A stretch of 64,000 nucleotides of DNA, from NCBI GenBank assembly GCA_004010535.1, contig RQYE01000004.1, positions 62,001-126,000 on the forward strand, given 5' to 3'. This document shows, one piece after another, positions 1 through 7,965 of this stretch. Numbering within the stretch: position 1 is the stretch's first letter; every line of letters starts with the position of its first letter. The position numbers and the translations under genes were made by a program. The DNA is from Coriobacteriales bacterium OH1046. GTDB lineage: Bacteria > Actinomycetota > Coriobacteriia > Coriobacteriales > Atopobiaceae. A model generated the notes under the pieces. That model was not told the DNA's origin. It worked only from the letters and a program-made list of their open reading frames with translations, and searched no databases.

Positions 1-1055
1 TCGGCAAGGTGGACCGAGCACTCGGGCATCCCGATGAAATGGCAGGCATGGAAGGCGTTCACGGCAACGTTGAGGGCGCCCGTATCGGCAAGGCCCACAT
101 CCTCCGCAGCGAAGCGCGTGATGCGGCGCGCCACGTAGAGCGGGTCCTCCCCCGCTTCGAGCATGCGCGCGAGCCAGTAGACCGCCGCATCCGGATCGGA
201 GTTGCGCATGGATTTGTGCAGCGCCGAGATGATGTTGTAGTGCTCGTCGCCGAGTTTGTCGTAGAGGAGGCTGCGCTGGCCGGTGACCTGGGCCACGGTC
301 TCCCCATTCACCGTCACCGCGCCATCCCCGTCCTCGTCCCCGTTCAGCACCACCATCTCGAGCGTGGAAAGCGCCCTGCGGGCGTCGCCGTTGGAGAAGG
401 CGGCGATGGCGGCGAGAAGGTCGTCGGCTATGCGCACGCCCATCCCGCCGAAACCGCGCGGATCGCCGAGGGCGCGGCGCAGTAGGCCCGCCACCTCGTC
501 TTCGGTGAGGGCCTTCAAGACGAAGACCTTGCAGCGCGAGAGCAGGGCGCCGTTCACCTCGAAGGAAGGATTCTCGGTCGTGGCGCCGATGAGCGTGATG
601 GCGCCCTTCTCCACGAAGGGCAGGAAGGCATCCTGCTGCGCCTTGTTGAAGCGGTGGATCTCGTCAACGAAGAGGATGGTCGTGCGACCGAGGGCGCGCT
701 CGGCCTCGGCGCGCTTCATGACCTCGCGTATCTCCTTGATACCGCTCGTGACCGCCGAGAAGTCGATGAAGGCCGCGCGCGTCTGATGGGCGATCACGCG
801 CGCGAGCGTGGTCTTGCCCACGCCGGGAGGCCCCCAGAAGATCATCGAGGGCACCTGATCGGCCTCGATCATGCGGCGCAGCACCTTGCCCGGTCCGATA
901 AGAGATTGCTGGCCCACCATCTCGTCGAGCGTGCGCGGGCGCAGGCGCGCGGCGAGCGGTGCCGTGGGGTCGAACGCATCCTCCGAACGCGCAGCGGAAA
1001 GATCCTCATCGGCCATCGGGAAGAGCCGACCCTGCCCATCTACCATGTCCACCAT
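1..1055 (-). CDS. rarA: Replication-associated recombination protein A (RarA/MgsA), AAA+ ATPase, 3' end beyond the window
   Basis: RarA is a clamp-loader-like AAA+ ATPase that acts at stalled replication forks. The minus-strand frame is open from 1055 to the window edge, so only the C-terminus is missing. Visible motifs are Walker A GPPGVGKTT, Walker B ILFVDEIHRF and sensor 1 GATTENPSFE, followed by the family's NGDARRALS and C-terminal helical region (EDPLYVARRITRFAAEDVGLAD). I chose the ATG at 1055 because it keeps the short N-terminal GRLFP peptide; the ATG at 1016 (MADEDL) is the alternative. RarA orthologues often carry a clamp-binding-like hydrophobic peptide at the N-terminus. Family assignment is secure; the start is less so. 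Confidence 0.93.
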   Translation of the reverse strand, partial: MVDMVDGQGRLFPMADEDLSAARSEDAFDPTAPLAARLRPRTLDEMVGQQSLIGPGKVLRRMIEADQVPSMIFWGPPGVGKTTLARVIAHQTRAAFIDFSAVTSGIKEIREVMKRAEAERALGRTTILFVDEIHRFNKAQQDAFLPFVEKGAITLIGATTENPSFEVNGALLSRCKVFVLKALTEDEVAGLLRRALGDPRGFGGMGVRIADDLLAAIAAFSNGDARRALSTLEMVVLNGDEDGDGAVTVNGETVAQVTGQRSLLYDKLGDEHYNIISALHKSMRNSDPDAAVYWLARMLEAGEDPLYVARRITRFAAEDVGLADTGALNVAVNAFHACHFIGMPECSVHLA

Positions 1056-1355
1056 CCTGCATCCCTCGCAAAAGCGTACACGTGCTTTCCAGATACCCCG
1101 CCCGGCCCTCGGGCGCATCCGCAGCCCCGGCGACCGGCCAGCGCGGACACTATCCGCTCGTTGGAGGAAAGCAAGGCCATCTTCGCGTTCGTCCCATCAG
1201 CGCCATAGACATGATCAGCCTATCCATCGGAGTCCAATCATCGTCATCTCAATTGTTATAGCAGAATCGATCCTATAATCATGGAGTAACGGTCCTGCAG
1301 CAGAACGGGCTGCACCTACGTATATGATTGGAGCACGTTAGAGACAAGGGACGCC
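1056..1355. other. Divergent intergenic region, rarA / radical SAM gene
   Basis: No credible gene is seen in these 300 bases. The 3' half turns AT-rich, and a good -10 hexamer (TATAAT, 1274-1279) sits 77 bases before the radical SAM start with an imperfect TTGTTA 15 bases upstream of it. This is a weak promoter candidate for the plus-strand gene. Short open frames here are shadows of GC-rich sequence. Confidence 0.4.
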
Positions 1356-2249
1356 ATGACTGTTCAGATCAACGAAGTCGAGGCCAAGGGCATCATGACC
1401 GCCTCCAATCTGCCGGTTGCGGACTTCTCGGTCAACCCCTATGTGGGCTGCGCCTTCGCCTGCACGTACTGCTATGCGAGCTTCATGAAGCGCTTCACCA
1501 ACCATCGTGAGCCGTGGGGCGACTTCGTCGACGTGAAGTTCTGGCCGCCTATCAAGCATCCCGAGAAGCACGCCGGCAAGGAGGCGTTCCTCGGCTCGGT
1601 CTGCGACCCCTACCAACCCGCCGAGAAGACCTACGGCCGCACGCGGGCCCTGCTCGAAGAGCTTGCCGGCTCGGGCATCAGCATCAGCATAGCCACCAAG
1701 AGCGATCTGGTGCTGCGCGATCTCGACCTCATCAAGACCTTCCCCAATGCACGGGTGAGCTGGTCGATCAACACGCTCGATGAGGACGTGCGCCGTGCCA
1801 TGGACAAGGCCGTGCCCATCAGGCGCAAGCTCGACGCCATGCGGCGATTCTATGAGGCGGGCGTGCGCACCACGTGCTTCATCTCGCCCATCATGCCCGG
1901 CATCACCGACTGCAAGGAGATCATCCTCGAAGCCAAGGATATCTGCAACCTGGTGTGGCTCGAGAACCTCAACCTGCGTGGCGACTACAAGCCGCGGATC
2001 CTCAACTGGATCCACGCGACCCACCCCGGGTTGGATGGCCTATACGAGGGCATCTACCAGCATAGGGACCGCACCTACTGGAGCGGGCTCGACGATGAGA
2101 TGCGCGCGTTCTGCGCGGAGCAGGGTATGCCGTACGTGCGCGATGACGACTCGCAGTACGCGGAGTTCGGCAATCCACCCGTGGTGGTGAACTACTTCTT
2201 CCACGAGGAGCTCATCCCATCGGCCAAGAAGCGGGCGGCGCACGCATAG
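1356..2249 (+). CDS. Radical SAM protein, SplB-like family
   Basis: A 297-residue radical SAM enzyme. The cluster-binding motif CAFACTYCY (Cys32, Cys36, Cys39) has the CxxxCxxC spacing, preceded by the NPYVGC lead-in usual in the spore-photoproduct-lyase-like subgroup (Rv2578c and its relatives). Such proteins bind a 4Fe-4S cluster and cleave S-adenosylmethionine to a radical; the substrate of this subgroup is not known. The start is supported by an AAGGGA ribosome site 7 bases upstream. It converges on the ABC-F gene with only 8 bases between the stops. It is not a true spore photolyase on present evidence, because the organism group does not sporulate. Confidence 0.85.
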   Translation: MTVQINEVEAKGIMTASNLPVADFSVNPYVGCAFACTYCYASFMKRFTNHREPWGDFVDVKFWPPIKHPEKHAGKEAFLGSVCDPYQPAEKTYGRTRALLEELAGSGISISIATKSDLVLRDLDLIKTFPNARVSWSINTLDEDVRRAMDKAVPIRRKLDAMRRFYEAGVRTTCFISPIMPGITDCKEIILEAKDICNLVWLENLNLRGDYKPRILNWIHATHPGLDGLYEGIYQHRDRTYWSGLDDEMRAFCAEQGMPYVRDDDSQYAEFGNPPVVVNYFFHEELIPSAKKRAAHA

Positions 2250-2257
2250 GCCTTTTG

Positions 2258-3748
2258 CTATCGCACAGCCAATGCACACGCACCCTGAGCAGCTTGGGCG
2301 ATTTCCCACGTAACGGATGTCGTCGCAGCAAGCAGCGCAGCGTCATGCGATACCGCGAGCAATGCACCGGGGTATGCGGCGAGCACCCGCTCGAGCGCCT
2401 CGACCGAACCGAGGTCCAGATGGTTGGTGGGTTCGTCCATGATGATGAGCTCGGGCGCGTCGAGGATACCGAGGGCGAGCATGAGCTTGCGCAGCTCGCC
2501 GGGGCTGATCTCGTCCCCTTCGAGGATGCGCTCCGGCTCGGAGTTGAGCTGGGCGACGATCGAGAGCACGCGGCCTCGGTCGCTGCTCGTTAGGGCAAGC
2601 AGGCGTTCGAGCGCCGCCCGCTGCTGCCCATCGCTCGGTTCCTGCGGGATGTAGAGCACGCGTACGCCCACCGGGATACGGGACACCAGATGCTTCACGA
2701 GCGTGGTCTTGCCGCTGCCGTTATCGCCCGTAAGACCGATATGGTCATCGCGCGCGATGTAGAGCGGCGGCACCTCGAGGCGTTTCCCGCCCAGCGGGAG
2801 CTCGCATGCCTCCAGCCTCACCAACACGGGACGCCTGCTCGGCACGGCATCGAGCCAGATATCGGCATCGTAGCGCTTCTCGACACGCATCTGATCGAGC
2901 CTCTCGGATGCCCGCTCGAGTCGCACGGCCATGCGGCCCGACTGCTTGGCGGCAATGCCGTCGGTACCCCGGACGATGGCGACCCGCTTCTTCTCACGTG
3001 CGTCGCTGTCGTGCTTGCCGATACCGCGCAGGCTCTTCTTGCCCTCCTTGCGCACCGCCTCCTCGCGCCTGCGCCGCGCCTCGCGCTCGATGCGCCTCTT
3101 CTCGCGGCGGGCCTCCTCGCGCGCATGCAGGCCGGTTTCGCGCTCGAGCATTGCCTGACCGGATGCTTTCGTATAGCCGCCGGGACGCATGACAGAGGTG
3201 CCGCCCGACATGAACAGGCATTGCGCGCAGAGACGATCGAGCAGCTCGCGGTCGTGCGAGATGAGGATGCCGATACCCGAGAAGCCCTCGAGCGCGCGGG
3301 CGATCGCCGCACGCGTGGCAGCATCCACATGATTGGTGGGCTCGTCGAGCACGAGGATGTCGGGTCCTGCCCACAGGGCGCAGGCCACCTGCAGGCGTTT
3401 CTGCTGGCCTCCCGAGAGCGTGCCGAAGCGCCATGGCCAATCATCCTCGAGGCCGAGCTCCCGGCGCAGGCGCACTGCGGTACCGTCGTAGGAGGCCGCG
3501 AAATCTTCCAAGCCATCGGGCGGGATCGTCGCATCCTGCGGGCAGTAGGCGCATGCCAGCGCAGGCCCCACGCTGCCGGCATCGGGTGCGATATGGCCGC
3601 AGGCGATGCGGGCGAGCGTGGTCTTGCCGCAGCCGTTGTCGCCCACGACGCCGGTCCAACCTCGCGGAAACGTTGCCGTGATGCCGCGCAGGATAGGCTC
3701 CTCGGCCTGGGGATAGCGGTATTCGATGTTCGATAGATTGAGCTGCAT
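2258..3748 (-). CDS. ABC-F family ATPase (ribosome-protection / antibiotic-resistance type)
   Basis: A 496-residue soluble protein with two ABC domains and no membrane segment. The first has Walker A GDNGCGKTT, signature LSGGQQKR and Walker B VLDEPTNHVD; the second has GDNGSGKTT, SPGELRK and IMDEPTNHLD. They are joined by a long Lys/Arg/Glu-rich linker. This architecture defines ABC-F proteins, which act on the ribosome as translation factors or remove antibiotics (Lsa, Vga, Msr types). I placed the start at MQLNLS because AGAGGA lies 8 bases upstream; a start 21 codons earlier is possible. Family is certain, but resistance versus housekeeping cannot be decided from sequence. Confidence 0.9.
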   Translation of the reverse strand: MQLNLSNIEYRYPQAEEPILRGITATFPRGWTGVVGDNGCGKTTLARIACGHIAPDAGSVGPALACAYCPQDATIPPDGLEDFAASYDGTAVRLRRELGLEDDWPWRFGTLSGGQQKRLQVACALWAGPDILVLDEPTNHVDAATRAAIARALEGFSGIGILISHDRELLDRLCAQCLFMSGGTSVMRPGGYTKASGQAMLERETGLHAREEARREKRRIEREARRRREEAVRKEGKKSLRGIGKHDSDAREKKRVAIVRGTDGIAAKQSGRMAVRLERASERLDQMRVEKRYDADIWLDAVPSRRPVLVRLEACELPLGGKRLEVPPLYIARDDHIGLTGDNGSGKTTLVKHLVSRIPVGVRVLYIPQEPSDGQQRAALERLLALTSSDRGRVLSIVAQLNSEPERILEGDEISPGELRKLMLALGILDAPELIIMDEPTNHLDLGSVEALERVLAAYPGALLAVSHDAALLAATTSVTWEIAQAAQGACALAVR

Positions 3749-4128
3749 GGGGATGTCCTCTCGATGCATACCCGTATCGCGGGCCTGCCAAGGCGGCCCC
3801 TTTGCGAGCACGGGCGGATGATCATTGCATCGACTAGCCCCTCATGCACCTATCCCTTCTCGTGCCGGAGCTTGGCATATGGGCTCCGACGGGTTCTTCT
3901 CTCATCATAGGCGATTTCAGCGCGTTGGGGGCGAACCATGGTCAGCGATAAGGTCATCTTTCGTCGATCCCCTCACAATAACTACTCATATCAGACTTCC
4001 CGGTCCCACTGCATTTTGCCGATCGAAATGTGGTGGGATTCCCATTTCCCCAGATCAGAAGCTCGACAAGCAACTATCTTATGGGAATGTGTGGTGTCCT
4101 CGGGGGATACCCCCCCTATCGATCTGGA
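3749..4128. other. Intergenic region without a recognised gene
   Basis: About 380 bases between the ABC-F start and the decayed toxin-antitoxin locus. Several overlapping frames are open but none has a ribosome site plus recognisable protein. The central part (3990-4110) is AT-richer than its surroundings. The promoter of the ABC-F gene must lie in the first 100 bases, but I see no clear hexamers. Confidence 0.4.
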
Positions 4129-4624
4129 TCAGATCATCCCGAGCAGCTTGAGCGCCTGTCCGGGGGTGATGCAGGCGGGGGGAAAGCGCTCGAGCATCTT
4201 CCGGTCGTAGGTCACCACGTAGTCTGCGTCGCATGTTTTCGCCGCTGCGATGACGAGGTTATCCTCGAAATCGCAGCGGGTGTTCCTCAGCATCCAGGCA
4301 AGATCGCATCCGGCAAGCGATGGGAGAGCCACAACCGCTATCTCCGTCATCTTCCTCACGCACACCCATGCTGCGGGAGCGAAGGAGCTGCCCGGAACAT
4401 CCCGTCCGTCTGCTGGGGCAGCTCCGCGCATTCTGCGCGGCACAAGGAAGAAGACATCCTCGAGCGTGGTGGGAGCATTCTGGCACTTCCTGCGCGCGGG
4501 CAGCATATTCCCTCATGCTGCAGACGGCCTCGCTCGGCGTGAGGCCGGCACGGGCGAACACCGCATCGCCCCGCGCCTTGAGGCCGGGGTCGATACGCGT
4601 GTTGAGCTGGACGGTAGCTGGCAT
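4129..4624 (-). pseudogene. Decayed RelB/DinJ antitoxin joined to a truncated PIN-domain toxin
   Basis: Read on the minus strand from 4624, the first ~35 residues (MPATVQLNTRIDPGLKARGD, then a TPSEAV segment) are the ribbon-helix-helix start of a RelB/DinJ antitoxin. The frame then loses sense after SMREYAARAQ. A second, shifted frame ends at 4129 with a typical PIN-domain C-terminus (DFEDNLVIAAAKTCDADYVV, YDRKMLERF, ITPGQAL). The antitoxin C-terminus and the first half of the toxin, with its first acidic catalytic residues, are missing. I read this as an internal deletion plus frameshift that fused remnants of a type II pair; neither product should work. Confidence 0.7.
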
Positions 4625-4727
4625 AGACAGCCTCCCCGCACGGTTGCCATCCGCATGGCAACCTATGCCAGGCAGATCGGGACAGGAGGGTCGCTCCGAA
4701 TAGAAGGGGCCACTCTCCTCCTACTAA

Positions 4728-4855
4728 CTGCGGTATTCACGATCACCGCAATCGGTGCCCCTTGCGTTTGAAACCGACATGCTTCCTACCTGCGCGTTCA
4801 CGATTACCGCAATCTTTCTCGCCATGGAAAACTGCGGGGATCGCGAATACCGCAC
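4728..4855. repeat. Three copies of a ~24-bp dispersed intergenic repeat, two direct and one inverted
   Basis: Copies lie at 4728-4752 and 4790-4813 (direct, sharing TTCACGAT then ACCGCAAT) and 4832-4855 (inverted, CTGCGGGGATCGCGAATACC). The first and third copies can pair to form a stem. The block sits between the TA remnant and the end of the GyrI-like gene. It may be a repetitive extragenic element or a transcription end for the downstream gene; there is no coding potential. Confidence 0.55.
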
Positions 4856-4890
4856 ATGCAGGGATCGCCTTTGCGGGAGCATATCCCACA

Positions 4891-5523
4891 TCAGCAGGCA
4901 CGCACCGGATGTCTGATGACCGTCCTGAGCTTCCCGGGTGCGGTGCGGCGCGCATCCGAGAGGTAGATCTCGTGGTGGCGGCGCGCATCCGAGAAGTCCG
5001 GCTCGTAGCCCTGCCCGGCGATAAACGCATGCATGGCATCCACGGTCGCGGGCTCGTCGTCATAGGATCCGCTGTGCATGCACTGCACGCAGAGGCCCTC
5101 CTCGATTGCCAGGAACTCCGCTGCGGAGAAGTCCGTCCTCTTCTTGCGCGCGGCCTCCGCCACCGCCCAGTCGAACTCCCCGCGCGTGACGAACTCGGGC
5201 AGGCGGATGCAGCTGATCCATTGGAAGTCCTGTTTGCGGGTATAGTCCACGCCCACGACGCCATCCTGCCACCAGAAGCCCTCGAGCGGCGGCACCACGT
5301 ACTCGAAATAGCCGTCCATGGCATGACCTGCTTTAGGCGACATCTTGATGGTGAAGGCGATACCGTAGAGCAGCCCTAGCGCGCTTTGGTATGCCCCTCC
5401 CTCCTCGTTGGGGTCGCCATGGCCGCGCACGGCGACGAAGTTCATCGCAGGCACCCGCACGATACCCGGCTTTGCGGGCGGCAGGTAGAACTCCCTGTAT
5501 TCCTTCTTGTAGTCGAACGGCAT
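4891..5523 (-). CDS. GyrI-like small-molecule-binding domain protein
   Basis: A 210-residue protein beginning MPFDYKKEYREFY, a common opening of stand-alone GyrI-like (SOUL/AraC-effector type) proteins. The conserved parts are MNFVAVRGHGDPN, the LLYGIAFTIKM helix, PPLEGFWWQ and KQDFQWISCIRLPEFV. It has no DNA-binding domain. Relatives bind small hydrophobic ligands; no substrate is known for this one. The start is set by a strong GGAGGGGG ribosome site 12 bases upstream; the frame continues 15 codons further without one. It is likely monocistronic. Confidence 0.8.
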   Translation of the reverse strand: MPFDYKKEYREFYLPPAKPGIVRVPAMNFVAVRGHGDPNEEGGAYQSALGLLYGIAFTIKMSPKAGHAMDGYFEYVVPPLEGFWWQDGVVGVDYTRKQDFQWISCIRLPEFVTRGEFDWAVAEAARKKRTDFSAAEFLAIEEGLCVQCMHSGSYDDEPATVDAMHAFIAGQGYEPDFSDARRHHEIYLSDARRTAPGKLRTVIRHPVRAC

Positions 5524-5652
5524 GGCAGCCAGTCCCCCTCCCCGTATGGTGAAGCGCAAGCGATTCACCGGAGCATTCTAGTACCGCTCTGCCGGATGCT
5601 CGCGCAGATACGTCCTGAAGATGACCGGATATTCACATAGATTCGCCATCGC

Positions 5653-6441
5653 TCACATGAGCAGCGCCCGGTAGATCTCCTCGTCGCTTGCAAGGAACAC
5701 GTTGAAGATCGCCGTCATGTCCACCCCATGCCCGTCGAGCCAGCCCCGTACGGTCTCGACGGCGATACGGGCGGCCTCCTTTTGCGGGAAGCCGAACACG
5801 CCCGTGGAGATGCAGCAGAACGCGATGGAGCGCACCCCGCTGCGGGCGGCCAGATCGAGGCAGCTGCGGTAGCACGAGGCGAGCTGTATGCGGTGGCGGG
5901 CGCTGGGGTGACCTGCGGCGATGGGTCCCACGGTATGGATGATGTGCTTGGCGGGCAGGTTGTATGCCGGTGTGATCTTCGCCGCACCCGTGGGCTCCTC
6001 ATAGCCCTGCTCCTCCATGAGACGAGCGCACGCCAGACGCAGCTGCACGCCCGCGAAGGTGTGGATGGCGTTGTCGATGCAGTGGTGGCCCGGAACCCAG
6101 CAACCGAGCATCTGGCTGTTGGCGGCGTTCACGATAGCGTCGGCAGCGAGCGCGGTGATGTCGCCGCGCCAGAGGCGCAGCCGTGGATCGACCGCCGACG
6201 GCGCACTATCCCCGATCTCCGCGACGCCCTGCTCGGCTATCATCCCCTGCAGCAGCTCGTCCTGCCCGGCGAGGAACGCCTCGCTCGCGGGAAGGGCGGG
6301 CCGCGTGTTCACGAGGGCGCGGAATGTGGGGAACAGCTCGTCAACCGACGAATCGGCTTCGCTCTCCATGCGCATGCCCCGCTCCGCGCAGAGCTCGGGG
6401 ATAAGCGAGAGCAGCAGCTCGCGTTTCCTCTCATCAGTCAT
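5653..6441 (-). CDS. Zinc-containing macrodomain protein-ADP-ribose hydrolase
   Basis: A 262-residue protein with an ~85-residue N-terminal extension and a macrodomain (WRGDITALAADAIVNAANSQ). The motif LGCWVPGHHCIDNAIH carries the Cys/His/Cys zinc ligands that define the Zn-Macro subclass, as in the S. aureus and S. pyogenes SirTM-linked proteins. ISTGVFGFP is the second phosphate-binding loop. These enzymes reverse ADP-ribosylation laid down by SirTM. The partner sirtuin is 1.5 kb upstream on the same strand, but an ATPase gene lies between them. The usual GcvH-like carrier and lipoate ligase of the canonical operon are absent from the window. Start at MTDERKR; GTG at 6453 is too close to its own ribosome site. 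Confidence 0.92.
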   Translation of the reverse strand: MTDERKRELLLSLIPELCAERGMRMESEADSSVDELFPTFRALVNTRPALPASEAFLAGQDELLQGMIAEQGVAEIGDSAPSAVDPRLRLWRGDITALAADAIVNAANSQMLGCWVPGHHCIDNAIHTFAGVQLRLACARLMEEQGYEEPTGAAKITPAYNLPAKHIIHTVGPIAAGHPSARHRIQLASCYRSCLDLAARSGVRSIAFCCISTGVFGFPQKEAARIAVETVRGWLDGHGVDMTAIFNVFLASDEEIYRALLM

Positions 6442-6663
6442 GGCCGACCGCACCCTCCGTCCTTTTGCCCCGCATCAAGGATACGCCCTCACGGGGATGC
6501 GGTGCAGGATCTGGCAGATGGGCGGCGGGAGTCGGCCATGGGGATCCGGGGCCGTGGCGGTCGCCGTCGCCATAGCCCGGTTCGTATCGTGCCGCAGCAT
6601 AGAGGGGCACCGAACCGCCATGCGGGAGTATAAGAGGTGGAGATGCGAGCGCGTATTCCACTA

Positions 6664-7821
6664 TCACCTCATGAGCCAATCCCGAACCGACCAGACCCTC
6701 ATGCCGCAGATGCCGAACGATTCGTCTCCCCGCGTGACAACGCATCTCCGCTCAACGGGTATCCCCAGGTCATCGCCCACTACCGGAAGGTGTCGCAGAA
6801 AGCTCTCGCGAAAGCCCATCTGGGACTTGATCTCCACCAGCTCGCTGCCGGAGGGGTCGGTACCATCCACCAGATCGATCTCGATCTTCGACTCATCGCG
6901 GTAGTAGCACAACCGGGGCGCACGTCCCGCATTGAGATGGCGCTTCGCCGTCTCGCTCACAACGAGGTTCTCGAAGATCGCACCGCGCATCTCGCTGTCT
7001 CGGAGCTGCTCGGCAGTCTCGATTCCCAGAAGATGGCAGAGCAGGCCCGTGTCGCAGAAATAGAGCTTGGGTGTCTTGGTGAGGCGCTTGCGCAGGTTGG
7101 CGTGGTAGGGCTGTAGCCTGAAGATAACGTAGCTTGCCTCGAGTATCGAGAGCCACGAGTCGACAGTCGCACGGGCGATGCCCAAATCGCTCGCAAGGCG
7201 CGAGACATTCAGGAGCGCCCCGCACGACTGCGCACAGAGGATAAGCAGCTTGCGAAGCAAATCGACATTTCTCGCGTCGATGTATTCGGACACGTCCCGT
7301 TCGACATAGGTCGCAAGGTAGTTCTCGAAATAGATGCGACCGGGAATGCTTACGTCGTAGAGGCGTGGGTACCCCCCGCGCAGCATGAAGTCGCCTGGCG
7401 TCAGCCCGTCCACCGCCGTTGCCGCCTCGCGATACGAGAGGGGCATGAGCCTCACCAAGCCCACGCGACCGGCTAGAGACTGGGTGATCCGTTTGAGCAG
7501 CAGAAAGTTCTGCGACCCCGAGAGGATATATTGACCCGCAGTTCCCCGCTCGTCTGAGGCGACTTGTATGGCACTGAAGAGTTCCGGCACCCGTTGGGCC
7601 TCATCGATGATCATCTTGTCAGGACGCTCTCGGATGAAATCCGAAGGACTCGCCATCACACGCTCGTATATGGGCTGATCCTCGAGATTCACGTAGGCGT
7701 AGTCGGGAAAGAGCGCTCTGACGAGCGTGGACTTGCCGCTTTGCCGCGGCCCCATGACCGAGACCACAGGAAACCATGAAGCGCTGTCCAAGACGAAGTT
7801 CGAGATATCACGCTTGATCAT
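6664..7821 (-). CDS. AAA_14 / DUF4143 ATP-binding protein
   Basis: A 385-residue protein: Walker A GPRQSGKST, Walker B MIIDEAQRVP, and sensor QYILSGSQNF in the AAA_14 half, then DUF4143 (REAATAVDG onward) with a winged-helix-like middle and a terminal nuclease-fold-like part (DLVDGTDPSGSELVEIKS). The family is abundant in gut anaerobes and archaea and its job is unknown. It separates the macrodomain and sirtuin genes, which suggests insertion into an older pair. Tandem 23-bp repeats lie just upstream. A GGGGG ribosome site precedes the ATG. A second, partial family member is at the right end of the window. Confidence 0.88.
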   Translation of the reverse strand: MIKRDISNFVLDSASWFPVVSVMGPRQSGKSTLVRALFPDYAYVNLEDQPIYERVMASPSDFIRERPDKMIIDEAQRVPELFSAIQVASDERGTAGQYILSGSQNFLLLKRITQSLAGRVGLVRLMPLSYREAATAVDGLTPGDFMLRGGYPRLYDVSIPGRIYFENYLATYVERDVSEYIDARNVDLLRKLLILCAQSCGALLNVSRLASDLGIARATVDSWLSILEASYVIFRLQPYHANLRKRLTKTPKLYFCDTGLLCHLLGIETAEQLRDSEMRGAIFENLVVSETAKRHLNAGRAPRLCYYRDESKIEIDLVDGTDPSGSELVEIKSQMGFRESFLRHLPVVGDDLGIPVERRCVVTRGDESFGICGMRVWSVRDWLMR

Positions 7822-7906
7822 GTCGCCCCCAGATACCGCAGCCGTCCCGTTCGGTAGCTATTGCTATCGGAGAAAATCCACGATTGCAAGATACCATTAA
7901 CCATAG

Positions 7907-7962
7907 TTGCAAAGTCTATGCTACCTAAATTGCAAAGTCTATGCTACCTAAATTGCAAAGTA
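7907..7962 (-). repeat. Exact 23-bp tandem repeat (2.4 copies) upstream of the DUF4143 ATPase
   Basis: Two perfect units (7907-7929, 7930-7952) and the first ten bases of a third. On the minus strand each unit carries ACTTTGCAATTTAGG, and degenerate TTGCAA copies continue toward the gene (near 7883). They lie 85-140 bases before the ATPase start and end a few bases from the sirTM stop. The position and roughly two-turn period suggest operator sites. No function has been shown. Confidence 0.7.
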
Positions 7963-7965
7963 TCC

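Noticed and set aside
9-1278. Several long plus-strand open frames over the first kilobase
   Set aside because: They are shadows of the rarA gene on the minus strand, with no ribosome sites and no recognisable protein.
1356-2249. Annotation as spore photoproduct lyase
   Set aside because: The radical SAM motif fits the wider SplB-like family, but nothing else supports a DNA-repair role in a non-sporulating lineage.
2690-3736. 348-codon plus-strand frame opposite the ABC-F gene
   Set aside because: The minus strand has complete ABC motifs; the plus frame is Ala/His/Gly/Arg-rich noise from high GC content.
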